Positions 17,201-25,706 of a stretch of DNA of 54,867 bases are shown here, piece by piece. The translations under genes and the position numbers were made by a program. Numbering within the stretch: position 1 is the stretch's first letter; every line of letters starts with the position of its first letter. This DNA is from Paradesulfitobacterium ferrireducens. GTDB lineage: Bacteria; Bacillota; Desulfitobacteriia; Desulfitobacteriales; Desulfitobacteriaceae. The stretch covers positions 1-54,867 of the forward strand of contig NZ_JAFLRH010000042.1 of assembly GCF_017310645.1 (NCBI RefSeq), written 5' to 3'. A model generated the notes under the pieces. That model worked only from the letters and a program-made list of their open reading frames with translations, was not told the DNA's origin and searched no databases.

Positions 17201-18600
17201 CAGAAGCTCTTCAAAAGGAAAAGGTCGGAATAGATGACAGCCTCTTTGCAATGGGGGGAGATTCTTTAACAATCCTGGAAATCATGTCGGGAGCCTTATC
17301 TTATGAATGGAAACTCAATGCTCAGGATTTCTATGAATGCCCAACCATTAGGGAACTCTCTTCAAAAATTTCAGGGCGGCTCCTAGTTGATAAAGATAGA
17401 GCTCAAAAGGAATTAGAAGAAAAATATATTGCTAAAAGGGTGAGGCCAAAAGAAATTAGGATCGAGCCAGCCGGTACCGGTAATGTCCTGTTGACAGGTG
17501 CGACAGGCTTTTTAGGGATATACTTGCTCATGGAGTTATTGGTTCAAACGGATAACGACATCTACTGTTTGGTTAGGGGGGATGAGGCTGAAGAAAAATT
17601 GAATCAATCGCTGAGTTTTTATTTTCCCGAACTGCCATTACATCTCACAAATAGGATTATAACAGTCAAAGGGGATATCTCATCGATACGGTTTGGGTTA
17701 ACTGAAAATGAATATGAAAACCTAGCCCAAAAAGTACAAACGGTCATTCACAGCGCCGCCCTGGTCAAGCATTATGGTGATTACAGTGAATTCGAGAAAA
17801 TTAATGTCCAAGGGACTCTTGAAGTCATTCATTTTTGTTTGTTATACAATAAAAAATTAAACCATATTTCCACGATCAGCGTATCAGGGGATTTTGTGGT
17901 CAACGAGAATAAGCTCAAAGCAGTTTTTGAGGAAGAAGATTTTTATATTGGGCAGGATTACGAAAGCAATGTTTATGTCAGAAGTAAATTTGCTGCTGAG
18001 AATGAGATCTATAAAGCGGAAACAAAGGGATTAAGGGCAGCTGTCTTTCGAGTTGGTATTCTGACCGGTTGCTACCAAGACGGTAAATTTCAGCGTAACA
18101 TTGAGCAAAATGCATTTTATCGCAGAATTAAATCCCTAGTGGCTTTAAGAACAATCCCGGAAAGCTTCTTCGATCAAAGCATAGAGTTTACACCCGTAGA
18201 CTATTGTGCCAAAGGGATTGTAAATATAATAAGAGCCAACCAGACGAACGGTTTAGTATTTCATATGTTCAATCATCAAAAGATTAAGGCAATCGAACTT
18301 GTGAGTTTTTTAAAGGCATTGAACATACCAATTCAAACATTGCCTGACATTGAATTTAACGCTCATATTTCCCGGCTATCCCAAACCAAAGAAGGAAAGG
18401 ATATGCTAATTGGTCTCGTATCAGATTTAAGCATTCATAAGAGCTTGAATTACAATAACTCTATTACTGTAGATTCAGCCTTTACCATCCAATATTTGAA
18501 TCAGGTGGGTTTCGCTTGGCCGGAGATCGATGTGGATTATCTTTCAAAAATATTAAATTATATGCGTCAAGTTGGATTTATTGATCAGCTAGTCAGCTAA
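14287..18600 (+). CDS. Single-module NRPS: condensation-adenylation(Gly)-carrier-reductase
   Basis: A 1437-residue stand-alone synthetase. Condensation domain ~1-430: HHAITDA at ~134, with the final motif Gly replaced by Ala. Adenylation ~440-935: A3 YTSGSTGKPKG at ~603, A5 YGPTETT, A7 YRTGD, A8 IRGFRIEPEEIE, A10 NGKIDRR. Carrier: GGDSL at ~990. Thioester reductase ~1065-1430: TGATGFLG, catalytic YVRSK at ~1228. The ten code positions read D649 I650 L653 Q692 L718 G720 L743 V751 W752 plus the A10 Lys, one change from the classic glycine code. Expected chemistry: acylation of carrier-bound glycine, then NADPH-dependent release as an N-acyl-glycinal or the alcohol. The acyl donor is unknown and no phosphopantetheinyl transferase is in the window. 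TTG start after ATGGAGGT. Confidence 0.93.
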   Translation: MNKLYPLTNAQMSIWVADNLYPGTSQAVSSATVIIREKIDFALMNEAINLVREHNDALRIRLVNHNGMPQQYFAEFVKKYYDILDFSYENGESDYEAWERKMTETPFAIIDSDLFDFAMAKLSEQKSICYFKFHHAITDAWGNVVVIEKTLKEYWQLINNIKTDHYEEPSFIEHINDELEYLASERLQKHKEFWSGVFDTVPEFISFTDHKGFKSLAGKRKSFVLSQPLSSKLQRFCESNNVSQFSVFYALLALYLAKKSNKKDIAIETPILNRSGKREKNSAGMFMNNIPTRIYVDSSLDFPAFVRHSFGELKKFMRYQRYPHSYILKDFREKHQFSGTLVDVTLNYWNVKIDSVIEYEGAWNYPGAQPNSLSVGVSDWDDTGIPVLYYDYLLEVFREEDIDQMHHNLCDLLADALDNPGKKLSELQMVSQDELHRLFVEFNQTELPYEAKTVSELFEEQVIKTPNHTAVVFEDQSLTYRELNERANQLARYLHSQGVTHNSIVGLLVNRSLEMVIGILGILKAGAAYLPMDPGYPGERIAYMLDQSHTSLTLTDRDDPGISTDRNCRFFNISLSNSSVYASDHASLDPRHKANIDDLAYVIYTSGSTGKPKGVMVHHRALCNFINGIASQINLEHKTIVSLTTVSFDIFFLETILPLALGMKVIIANEQEQTLPKYLFGLIAKHQVEVLQTTPSRMKLILNEQENDKGLNRLSHVLIGGEEFPASLLPRLKQATRAKIYNLYGPTETTVWATMKELTQYENITIGKPIANTQIYILNGDLSPVAIGSVGEIFIAGDGVSLGYLHNSQLTEERFLPNPYRPGQTMYRTGDLGRWLEDGDIECLGRNDNQVKIRGFRIEPEEIEACLLEHPGVKEAVVALKEDNTGKKHLCAYLTGDSMTSNESLRSHLLKTLPNYMVPAWFTWLKTIPLTPNGKIDRRALPDPSSMNYEQLTQTFVAPRNDRERILARLWAEALQKEKVGIDDSLFAMGGDSLTILEIMSGALSYEWKLNAQDFYECPTIRELSSKISGRLLVDKDRAQKELEEKYIAKRVRPKEIRIEPAGTGNVLLTGATGFLGIYLLMELLVQTDNDIYCLVRGDEAEEKLNQSLSFYFPELPLHLTNRIITVKGDISSIRFGLTENEYENLAQKVQTVIHSAALVKHYGDYSEFEKINVQGTLEVIHFCLLYNKKLNHISTISVSGDFVVNENKLKAVFEEEDFYIGQDYESNVYVRSKFAAENEIYKAETKGLRAAVFRVGILTGCYQDGKFQRNIEQNAFYRRIKSLVALRTIPESFFDQSIEFTPVDYCAKGIVNIIRANQTNGLVFHMFNHQKIKAIELVSFLKALNIPIQTLPDIEFNAHISRLSQTKEGKDMLIGLVSDLSIHKSLNYNNSITVDSAFTIQYLNQVGFAWPEIDVDYLSKILNYMRQVGFIDQLVS

Positions 18601-18751
18601 TGGATTTTTAAGCCTTCTTTCCTATTGAAGTTTGAAAATCTGACGTGTAGTATATTGTTAGTATTGATTTGATAATGCAGACACTTGTCGAAAAAATAGC
18701 AATAACTACAAATGAAATCGTTTCAACTTTTTGGAAGGTTAGGTATAAGGA

Positions 18752-20074
18752 ATGTCCTTAAAAAATAAACTATTTTCTTTTATTTTAATGGGTCATACGC
18801 CCGGAAAAATTCCTGATAATATACAAGATGAGTTTAACCATGAACTCATTAACATGAATTTTTACCGTTCTAAAAACATAAGTTTAGTAACGATATTTCT
18901 TTCAGTTATTTTAATCTTTATAGATATTATTTTTAGGCAAGAAGGTCTTTGGGCATCCTCCCCCGGGTATAAATATTTATTCTATACCCATGTTTCCATG
19001 GTAATTGTCCCTGTAATATTGGTTGTTTTAATAAACATAGATAAAAAGAGTCATTTTAAGCATACACGCAAGCCATTATTCTTTGTTATGGCGTTTGCTT
19101 ATTTTATCACTTTGAATTCGACGTTTACTGCAATTATTGATCAGCGCATCCATGGTGAGATCACAGTCTTTGTAATTGGTGTCTATTTAATTGCGGTCAT
19201 GAACCATTTTAAGCCCTTAACAAGCCTTGGAATTTATTTGATAAATTATTTGATCTTTATCATTGGTATCACAATAGTTCAAGAAAACCCTGCAATCTTA
19301 AGAGGGCATTATGCCAATGGCACAATACTTGTGGTCGTTGCCTGGTTTCTTTCTCTCATTCTTTATTACGCTAAAGTTAAGGACTTTCTAAGCAAGAAAA
19401 TGATCGAACATCAGAAAGGAGAACTCGAATCAGCCAACCAACTGCTCAGAGCCACCAATCACAAACTCCAGGAATCACTGTCTGCGCTGGACGAATCTCA
19501 GAACATTATTTTTACACTCGCGCTTGCGCTTGAGTCAAAGGACCCTTATACACACGGGCATTCTGAGCGCGTAAGCAAATATGCTTTAGAGATTGCCCGG
19601 CACTTGAATTTAAGTGAATCAGATCAAATTAAGATCTACCAGGCGTCCATTTTACATGACATTGGCAAGATTGGTATTCCGGATTCGATATTGAAAAGCT
19701 CAAGCACTTTAACCATCGAAGAATGGTCAGTTATGAAATCCCACCCGGAGCGGGGGGAGGCTATTTGCTCCAAGTTAAACTTCGCCAAAGATATCTTGCC
19801 GATTATTCGACATCATCATGAACGCTACGACGGAGAAGGCTACCCGGACGGTTTGCGTGGAGAGCATATTCCTTTCCTCGCTCGTCTTATTAGTATTGCC
19901 GATACGGTCGATGCCATGACTTCCAGCCGCCCTTACCGCTCAGCAGGAACGTTTGAGCAAGTATTAGAAGAATTACAGCGGTGTGCAGGCACGCAATTTG
20001 ATCCGTTTTTGGTACAAACCTTTATTTCTCTGTTTAGTACAAAGAAGAATAATCTGCTTGTACAAGAAAGATAA
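18752..20074 (+). CDS. Membrane HD-GYP domain protein (cyclic-di-GMP phosphodiesterase type)
   Basis: A 440-residue protein. Five to six hydrophobic helices occupy ~45-215, a coiled coil ~215-250, and an HD-GYP domain ~250-430. Key motifs are HSERV, ILHDIGKIGIPD (HD metal site), HPERG, HHHERYDGEGYPDGL (the GYP signature) and ADTVDAMTSSRPYR. HD-GYP enzymes hydrolyse cyclic-di-GMP or cGAMP-type dinucleotides, and the full ligand set appears intact. The membrane part resembles uncharacterised MASE-like sensing regions. It stands alone 150 bp after the NRPS gene and a GGDEF-EAL gene lies just beyond, so local dinucleotide signalling is plausible. A link to the NRPS is unproven. Confidence 0.9.
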   Translation: MSLKNKLFSFILMGHTPGKIPDNIQDEFNHELINMNFYRSKNISLVTIFLSVILIFIDIIFRQEGLWASSPGYKYLFYTHVSMVIVPVILVVLINIDKKSHFKHTRKPLFFVMAFAYFITLNSTFTAIIDQRIHGEITVFVIGVYLIAVMNHFKPLTSLGIYLINYLIFIIGITIVQENPAILRGHYANGTILVVVAWFLSLILYYAKVKDFLSKKMIEHQKGELESANQLLRATNHKLQESLSALDESQNIIFTLALALESKDPYTHGHSERVSKYALEIARHLNLSESDQIKIYQASILHDIGKIGIPDSILKSSSTLTIEEWSVMKSHPERGEAICSKLNFAKDILPIIRHHHERYDGEGYPDGLRGEHIPFLARLISIADTVDAMTSSRPYRSAGTFEQVLEELQRCAGTQFDPFLVQTFISLFSTKKNNLLVQER

Positions 20075-20089
20075 AAATTTCTTTAGCTA

Positions 20090-20345
20090 GGGAAGCAATA
20101 ATTGGATTCGCAATCCAAAAGTCTTGTTATGGATCGCAGCTGTTCCGACGATGATTATCCTGCTTGTATGCATATCTGGAAGAGAATGAATGTCCGGTGG
20201 CATTGCTGCCGGTGCGGGCCGGGGCCTATAAACTCTATGATCCGGTACGCCGACGTTATCCGCTGAGGACTTTGAAAAAGCGAGTGAATTGTCAGACGAC
20301 CAGCCTTGAAGTGCAATGCGAGCTGCAGTATTTGTTGTTTTAATT
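20090..20345 (+). pseudogene. Decayed coding remnant, unidentified
   Basis: Between two convergent genes, protein-like stretches occur in more than one frame, including VLLWIAAVPTMIILLVC (a membrane helix) and a 45-codon frame with ENECPVALLPVRAGAYKLYDP ending in TAA. There is no ribosome site. It is probably gene debris; the family is not recognised. Confidence 0.3.
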
Positions 20346-20390
20346 GCCGCCTTTGATGAAGTGAGCATTACCGGCGGGGAAACGTTGCTT

Positions 20391-23300
20391 TTACTTGGCC
20401 TGTGCGGCGACCGTGGCCATCGTCCAGGGCCAAGTCCCTTTGCGCAGAAGTTCTGTCAGCTCTTCAGCAGGCACGGGCCGGCAGACCAGGTAGCCCTGGA
20501 ACTCATCACAGAGATGGGCTTTGAAAAACTCAAATTGTTCCTGGGTTTCTATGCCCTCGGCCAAGACTTTAAGCCCCAGGCTGTGGGCCAATTGAATAAT
20601 GCCGATAACTACTTTGGCACCGCTGTCTTGGACGATGTCCGTGGTAAAGCTGCGGTCAATTTTCAGTTTGTCCACAGGCAAGCGGTGCATATAGCTAAAG
20701 GAAGAGTAACCGGTGCCGAAATCGTCGATGGCTACGGTTATACCCATCTTTTTGATCTCATTCAGAAGTTCGAGCGCCTGATCTTCATTCTCAAGCAGCA
20801 TGCTTTCTGTGATTTCGAGTTCAAGGGCTGACGGCGTGACCTCGGTCTGGGCCAGAATGCCGGCTATGGTCTGGGCTAAGTCCGGCTCGTTGAACGAGAC
20901 TTCATTCAGAGGGGGGGTTCCCCCCCTCTGAATGTTAGTCGAGTCCATACTGGACTTAACCGCCCTTTGGCACCCGCCGCCTATAGAGGCGGGGGACTTA
21001 GGGCGGGTTAGTCCAGTGTTAAATTGGCGGGCCGAGAGGTTTACCGCCACTTTGGGCACAGGCAGGTTCTCGCTTTGCCATAGCAGAATCTGACGGCACG
21101 CCGTTTCCAGAACCCAGCGCCCGATGGGCACGATCAAGCCGGTTTCCTCAGCCACCGGGATGAAAATGTCCGGAGGGACGATTTCCTGCCCCGGGGGCTG
21201 CCAGCGGATAAGCGCTTCCACTCCGGTTAGGTTCCCGTCTTGGAGATTGATCAGCGGCTGGTAATACAAAAGAAAATGCTTATTTTCCAAAGCCTGGCGC
21301 AAGTGGATTTCGAGTTCTAAACGCCTGGAAAAGCGGGCGTTAAGGTCAACGGTGAAAAAGCTGAAACTGCCGGGCCGGTTGGCTTTAGCGTGGTGCAGGG
21401 CAGTGTTGGCCCGCTGCAGCAGAGTCTCAGTGCTGCCGCCGTCGGTGGGATAAATGCTGATGCCGACGGTGGCGCTGATAAACAGCTCTTTGCCCTCAAG
21501 CTGAAAAGCCTGGGATAAGGCAGTAAGGACGTCGCCGGTGGTTCTGGCGATATCTCGTTCATTCTCAACCAGAGGGAGCAGAACCAGAAACTCATCCCCT
21601 CCCTGGCGGGCAAGAGTGGCTTCCCGCGGTAAGGCTTTAAGCAGGCGGCGGGAAATTTCTTGCAAGAGGATATCTCCTTGGCTATGTCCGAATGTATCGT
21701 TGATCAGTTTATAACGATCAAGGTTTAAGGCCAGGACGGCAACCAATTTCTGCTCGAGATGGCCTAAGGTAATAGCTTGAGTTAAATGTTCGCGGAAGAG
21801 AAGCAAATTGGGGAGTCCGGTCAAAGCGTCATGCTGTTGCTGATACACCAGCTGCTCTTCCGCTGCCACGCGTTCCCGGATGTCCCGGATGACCACGAGA
21901 ATGTGAGTTCCTTCTTTCCCTGAGACAGCCCGGGCGCTTACTTCCACAGGAATCAGGTTGCCGTCTTGGTCGCGGTGGCGGGTTGTAAAAAGAATGGAAC
22001 CTTCGGTTAATACTTTTGCCATTTGCGCCGGCCCTTCATCCAAGGTATCGGGATCCCGGAGATCCTGCATGCTCATCTTAACCAAGTCTGTGCGCTTAAT
22101 CCCGTAAATCCGTTCCGCAGCAGCATTGGCTTCAACAATACGGCCGTCCGGGCGGATGGTAAACATAAGCTCATTGACTTGATCTGCGAGGAAACGCAGC
22201 CGGAAAAGGTGTTCTTGCTCCAAGGCATAGGCCAAGACCATGCGCATCTTCAGGGCAAAATTATGCAGTGACAGGCGGCAAGCAGGAGAGAAGCACTCCT
22301 CCGCCCTGCCGTAGAGCACAAGTACAAGTTTCACCGCATCTTCCTGCTCAAGGGGGAGGGCGAAAACCCACTTAAGCCGGTGCTCCGACAGAAACTCAGC
22401 CCAGGGAGCAAATAACGGATGTCCGGGAACGTAAAAGAGCTGCGGTTCCCCGGTGCGTATAGCCAATCCGACAGCCCCCTGGCCGAAAGGAGACTCATCC
22501 CAGCGCACTGTTAAAGCGCGGCCGCTTAATACCCCTCCTTGGGCGCACAGATCCACTGACCCATCCTCTTTTTTTATCCCCATCCAGGCTCCGGGATAGC
22601 CTAATTCTTCGACAAAATGCTCACAGATAAATTGGCAAATGACATTGAGCGGCTCGTTGGCCAGGAGCAAGCGGTCGATGCCGGAGAGAATCTCTTCCTG
22701 TAAAGTTAAACGCTTTTGCTCGGTGATTTCCATAAAGGTGCTTAGATATTGAAGCGCGCCGTTAGGTGCCGTCAGCCGGTCAGTATGAAGCAAAAACCAA
22801 CGCTTAGGATGATTCGGATGCTCAAAACAGGCTTCCAGAGACCGGCTGCGTTCAACAGCGCTTGTCATGCGTGCGGGAAGAGCGGACCAGGAAAATGGTG
22901 TTCCGTCAGGCGTGCTTAATATTCCTTCCGGCCAGCCAGAGAGATTGTTCAGTGAGTTGCGGGGGTCTTCGAAGAACAAGTCGCAGAATGATTGATTCAC
23001 TTGCACGGCCTGGCCTGTTTCATTTTGCAGCAAAAGTCCGGCGGAGATACCGTCATAAACCAGTTTCAGATAGGCATCGCGTTCAGTTATTTCTTGGAGG
23101 CGGCGGGCAGCTTCATCCTGGGCTGCAGCCAGTTCACTCGAAGCTGCTTCTAATTCCGCATGCGCATTTTCCAGGGAAAGGTACGCATCCTCCAGGTCTT
23201 GGAGATTTTTTTCGACAGAATCAGCTGCGGCGGTTATGCGGCGGGCTGTTTTATGGAGCAAAACATAAAGCAACAAGGCGCTGACAGCAACAAAAAACCA

Positions 23301-23492
23301 GCCCTTAAGCGTGATTAAATCCACATAAAGTTTGTGATCGGTAATAATGAGGGCGAGCAGACGGTTAGAGAAAAGAACCCACAGAACGCTGAGCAAAGTA
23401 TAAATGAAGGTAATCGGCCAGGGGGACAAACGGGGTATTTTATCCTTGTCAGCAGGCTGCCTCCCAATCTTAGGCAAGCGGATAAAGTTCAA
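20391..23492 (-). CDS. PAS-GAF-PAS-GGDEF-EAL signalling protein with repeat-derived insert
   Basis: A 1033-residue protein: two TM helices (~28-48, ~60-80), a coiled coil (~85-125), PAS (~130-245), GAF-like (~265-415), PAS (~420-545), GGDEF (~555-720, intact GGDEF in ARQGGDEFLV) and EAL (~740-1020, EAL in GVEALIRW, DDFGTGYSS, AEGIET). It is predicted to make and/or degrade cyclic-di-GMP at the membrane under PAS/GAF control. Between N825 and N868, directly after NLSARQF, 43 residues are encoded by a palindromic repeat (20892-21020). The insert keeps frame, leaves all catalytic motifs, and has composition unlike an EAL domain. Start: TTG at 23492 after GAAGGA. It is convergent with the HD-GYP gene and divergent from the polymerase gene. 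Confidence 0.92.
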   Translation of the reverse strand: MNFIRLPKIGRQPADKDKIPRLSPWPITFIYTLLSVLWVLFSNRLLALIITDHKLYVDLITLKGWFFVAVSALLLYVLLHKTARRITAAADSVEKNLQDLEDAYLSLENAHAELEAASSELAAAQDEAARRLQEITERDAYLKLVYDGISAGLLLQNETGQAVQVNQSFCDLFFEDPRNSLNNLSGWPEGILSTPDGTPFSWSALPARMTSAVERSRSLEACFEHPNHPKRWFLLHTDRLTAPNGALQYLSTFMEITEQKRLTLQEEILSGIDRLLLANEPLNVICQFICEHFVEELGYPGAWMGIKKEDGSVDLCAQGGVLSGRALTVRWDESPFGQGAVGLAIRTGEPQLFYVPGHPLFAPWAEFLSEHRLKWVFALPLEQEDAVKLVLVLYGRAEECFSPACRLSLHNFALKMRMVLAYALEQEHLFRLRFLADQVNELMFTIRPDGRIVEANAAAERIYGIKRTDLVKMSMQDLRDPDTLDEGPAQMAKVLTEGSILFTTRHRDQDGNLIPVEVSARAVSGKEGTHILVVIRDIRERVAAEEQLVYQQQHDALTGLPNLLLFREHLTQAITLGHLEQKLVAVLALNLDRYKLINDTFGHSQGDILLQEISRRLLKALPREATLARQGGDEFLVLLPLVENERDIARTTGDVLTALSQAFQLEGKELFISATVGISIYPTDGGSTETLLQRANTALHHAKANRPGSFSFFTVDLNARFSRRLELEIHLRQALENKHFLLYYQPLINLQDGNLTGVEALIRWQPPGQEIVPPDIFIPVAEETGLIVPIGRWVLETACRQILLWQSENLPVPKVAVNLSARQFNTGLTRPKSPASIGGGCQRAVKSSMDSTNIQRGGTPPLNEVSFNEPDLAQTIAGILAQTEVTPSALELEITESMLLENEDQALELLNEIKKMGITVAIDDFGTGYSSFSYMHRLPVDKLKIDRSFTTDIVQDSGAKVVIGIIQLAHSLGLKVLAEGIETQEQFEFFKAHLCDEFQGYLVCRPVPAEELTELLRKGTWPWTMATVAAQAK
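20892..21020. repeat. Palindromic repeat, copy A, inserted in frame in the EAL domain
   Basis: 129 bp (43 codons) flanked by similar GTT-(G/A)AA bases. It starts GTTGAACGAGACTTCATTCA, holds a 15-bp perfect hairpin (20903-20934, CATTCAGAGGGGGGG arm) and a second long stem built on CTGGACTTAACCGCCC / GGGCGGGTTAGTCCAG. Its first ~23 bases are identical to copy B at 25809. Confidence 0.85.
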
Positions 23493-23618
23493 GATCCTTC
23501 AGTCCTCTCTAGCGAATATAATGACTGCTCAGTTACAATGTACCTACATAATTCGCGGAATCAGTCTTAATTCCTGCTAATTTCGCGGATGTTTGGCTGA
23601 GCATACGCAAATTAATAG

Positions 23619-23656
23619 GGAACATATTGTACACGCCCCAGGCGACAATATGTTCC
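23619..23656. promoter_or_regulatory. Long inverted repeat upstream of dinB
   Basis: GGAACATATTGT / ACAATATGTTCC form perfect 12-base arms around a 14-base centre. The arms resemble half SOS sites, next to the complete SOS box at 23666. This is possibly a second regulator site. Confidence 0.5.
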
Positions 23657-23665
23657 ATTTACATG

Positions 23666-23677
23666 GAACATATGTTC
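23666..23677 (+). promoter_or_regulatory. LexA (DinR) SOS box
   Basis: GAACATATGTTC matches the Firmicutes GAAC-N4-GTTC operator perfectly. It lies ~50 bases before the polymerase start, where it would overlap the promoter. Confidence 0.85.
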
Positions 23678-23725
23678 TGATAAAATGAGTATACTTAAAA
23701 TATCACATTTCGGGAGAGGAAAGAA

Positions 23726-24982
23726 ATGAGCGGGCAGCGCTATATCTTTCACATTGATGTCAATTCAGCCTACCTCTCATGGGAGGCCGCTTATCGGCTG
23801 CAGCAGGGCGAGGCGCTTGACCTTAGAACCGTGCCTTCGGTGGTTGGCGGGGATCAGGCTTCGCGCCATGGGATTGTGCTTGCCAAATCGATTCCGGCGA
23901 AGAAGTTCAATATTAAAACGGGTGAGACCCTCTTCTCCGCCAAAATGAAGTATCCCGGACTGCTGGTTGTTCCGCCTCATTACGAGCTGTATAGGCAGTG
24001 CAGCGAGGCCATGGTGACGATCTTGCAGGAATATAGTCCCCTGGTTCAGCGCTTTTCGGTCGATGAATGCTTTATCGATTTTTCCGGCATGGAATGGGTT
24101 GCGGGTGATCCAGTGGCCGCAGCCTATACCATCAAAGACCGGATTAAGGATGAGCTGGGCTTTACCGTCAATGTCGGGGTCTCCGTGAATAAACTCCTGG
24201 CTAAAATGGCTTCTGAGCTAAAAAAGCCGGATAAGGTGCATACCATTTTTCCGGAAGAAATTCCTCAGAAGATGTGGCCCCTCCCGGTGGAGGAACTGTT
24301 TATGGTGGGCCGGGCGACCTCGAAAAAGCTATATTCCCGAGGGATCCGAACCATTGGAGAGCTGGCCAAGGCTAATCCTGAATGGCTGAAGCTATTCCTT
24401 AAAAGTCACGGCCTGCTCATTTGGAACTATGCCAACGGTATCGACTACTCCCCAGTTCAGCCGCAGGGTGCGCTTGAAATGAAAGGAATAGGAAACTCCA
24501 CCACGCTTTCATTTGACTTGGACGATAGGGAGAGTGCTCAGCGGGTGCTTCTATCCCTGGCTGAAACGGTGGGCACCCGTCTGCGCCAGGCCGGGATGCA
24601 GGGAAGAGTGGTTTCCGTAAGCTGCCGCACCCACGAGTTTTATGATTACTCTCATCAACGCAAACTCTTAAATCCTACAGATTGTACGAAAGAAATATGG
24701 GAAACCGCCTGTGAGCTTTTTGATGAGATGTGGCAAAATGAACCTTTAAGGCATATGGGCCTGCGGGTCACAGAATTCTCCCAAAATGATTTGATCCAGA
24801 CCGCTCTGTTTACCAAAAGCTATGACAAGCAGCGCAAGCTCGACCGGACGCTGGATGCCATCCGGGTTAAGTACGGGCCGCACACCATTTACCGCTCTTC
24901 CTTTCTCCACTCCGGGCTGCGCGCCTTAACCGGCGGAGTCATAGAAAATGAGGAATACCCGCTGATGACCAGCCTGTTATGA
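23726..24982 (+). CDS. dinB: Y-family DNA polymerase (Pol IV / UmuC-like)
   Basis: A 418-residue translesion polymerase. The first carboxylate is in FHIDVNSAYLSWE (~9-21), the catalytic pair in RFSVDECFIDFSG (~108-120), then NVGVSVNKLLAKMASELKKPD, thumb helix-hairpin-helix elements (~190-240) and a little-finger domain to the C-terminus. NSAYLSW in place of the usual NAFFASVE places it nearer the YqjW/UvrX-like clostridial branch than E. coli DinB. There is no obvious beta-clamp motif beyond the short C-tail. It is expected to bypass DNA lesions under SOS induction, consistent with the GAACATATGTTC box upstream. ATG follows GGGAGAGGAAAG. Confidence 0.93.
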   Translation: MSGQRYIFHIDVNSAYLSWEAAYRLQQGEALDLRTVPSVVGGDQASRHGIVLAKSIPAKKFNIKTGETLFSAKMKYPGLLVVPPHYELYRQCSEAMVTILQEYSPLVQRFSVDECFIDFSGMEWVAGDPVAAAYTIKDRIKDELGFTVNVGVSVNKLLAKMASELKKPDKVHTIFPEEIPQKMWPLPVEELFMVGRATSKKLYSRGIRTIGELAKANPEWLKLFLKSHGLLIWNYANGIDYSPVQPQGALEMKGIGNSTTLSFDLDDRESAQRVLLSLAETVGTRLRQAGMQGRVVSVSCRTHEFYDYSHQRKLLNPTDCTKEIWETACELFDEMWQNEPLRHMGLRVTEFSQNDLIQTALFTKSYDKQRKLDRTLDAIRVKYGPHTIYRSSFLHSGLRALTGGVIENEEYPLMTSLL

Positions 24983-25001
24983 AGTCAAGAGGTGACCGCG
25001 G

Positions 25002-25250
25002 ATGAAAATATTAATGAAGCCGATTGAAATGATCGCCTGGTTTAATTGCGATGGCTTGCTGCGGCCGATCCGCTTCCGGGTCGACGGAGAGGTTATTAGA
25101 GTAGAGCAGGTATGTCATATTACGGAAGAAAAGCTGGCGGGAAACAAAATGAAAATCTATCGCTGCCAGAGTGAAATCGAAGGGCAGCTCAGGCCGTTTG
25201 AATTGAAGTATGAAGTCCAGACTTCCCGCTGGTTTTTATTCAAGATGTAG
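25002..25250 (+). CDS. Small conserved-looking protein downstream of dinB
   Basis: An 82-residue protein, beta-rich, beginning MKILMKPIEMIAWF and containing RPIRFRV, VEQVCHI and RCQSEI-type strands. Small single-domain proteins of this kind often follow the Y-family polymerase gene in Clostridia; the 19-bp gap supports co-transcription and therefore SOS induction. No catalytic motif is visible. A polymerase accessory role is inferred only from position. ATG 25002 follows AGAGGTGA. Confidence 0.7.
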   Translation: MKILMKPIEMIAWFNCDGLLRPIRFRVDGEVIRVEQVCHITEEKLAGNKMKIYRCQSEIEGQLRPFELKYEVQTSRWFLFKM

Positions 25251-25355
25251 AACTATTTTTGTGGTATGCCTGGATACGGTATACCATTGACATTGGAAGA
25301 GAGCGGGTTTATGCTATGGTTAAGGAATAATCTTACAGAGAGAGGAGAGGTTCAA

Positions 25356-25685
25356 ATGCTGAGACAGTTAAATGACAAGGATTTCCAGAGTTTTGTGACA
25401 GGCAGTTTTTATTCGGCCGTCGGCTTCTATCATCCTGGGGCGGAACATAAGGAGCAAATGTTGAAAGTCATGGAAGAGTTCGCTGAAGGACATGGGAATG
25501 TAGCCTCAGCCACCATGGATATCACGGGCCAGGAAACGGCAGGGGACTACGGAATCACGGAAGAGAACACCCCGATCATCGTGGTCTTTAAGCAGGGCAA
25601 TCCGGTCAAAGCGGTAGTTGAGTTTTCTGTTGAAAATGTGGCCCATGCGATCGCACCCCCGGGGAAAAACATCACCCTTCAGTAG
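25356..25685 (+). CDS. Thioredoxin-fold-like small protein without CxxC
   Basis: A 109-residue soluble protein. The pattern (SAVGFYHPGAEH after a beta strand, a helix with QMLKVMEEFAE, NVASATMDI, GITEENTPIIVVFKQG, then a terminal helix) matches the thioredoxin fold, including the cis-Pro region NTPII. The CxxC redox pair is replaced (HPGAEH), so disulfide chemistry is not expected. ATG 25356 behind AGAGAGGAGAGG is clearly better than the upstream in-frame start at 25266. It is a single gene with its own terminator. Confidence 0.75.
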   Translation: MLRQLNDKDFQSFVTGSFYSAVGFYHPGAEHKEQMLKVMEEFAEGHGNVASATMDITGQETAGDYGITEENTPIIVVFKQGNPVKAVVEFSVENVAHAIAPPGKNITLQ

Positions 25686-25706
25686 CATCAACTTATACTT
25701 GTAACA

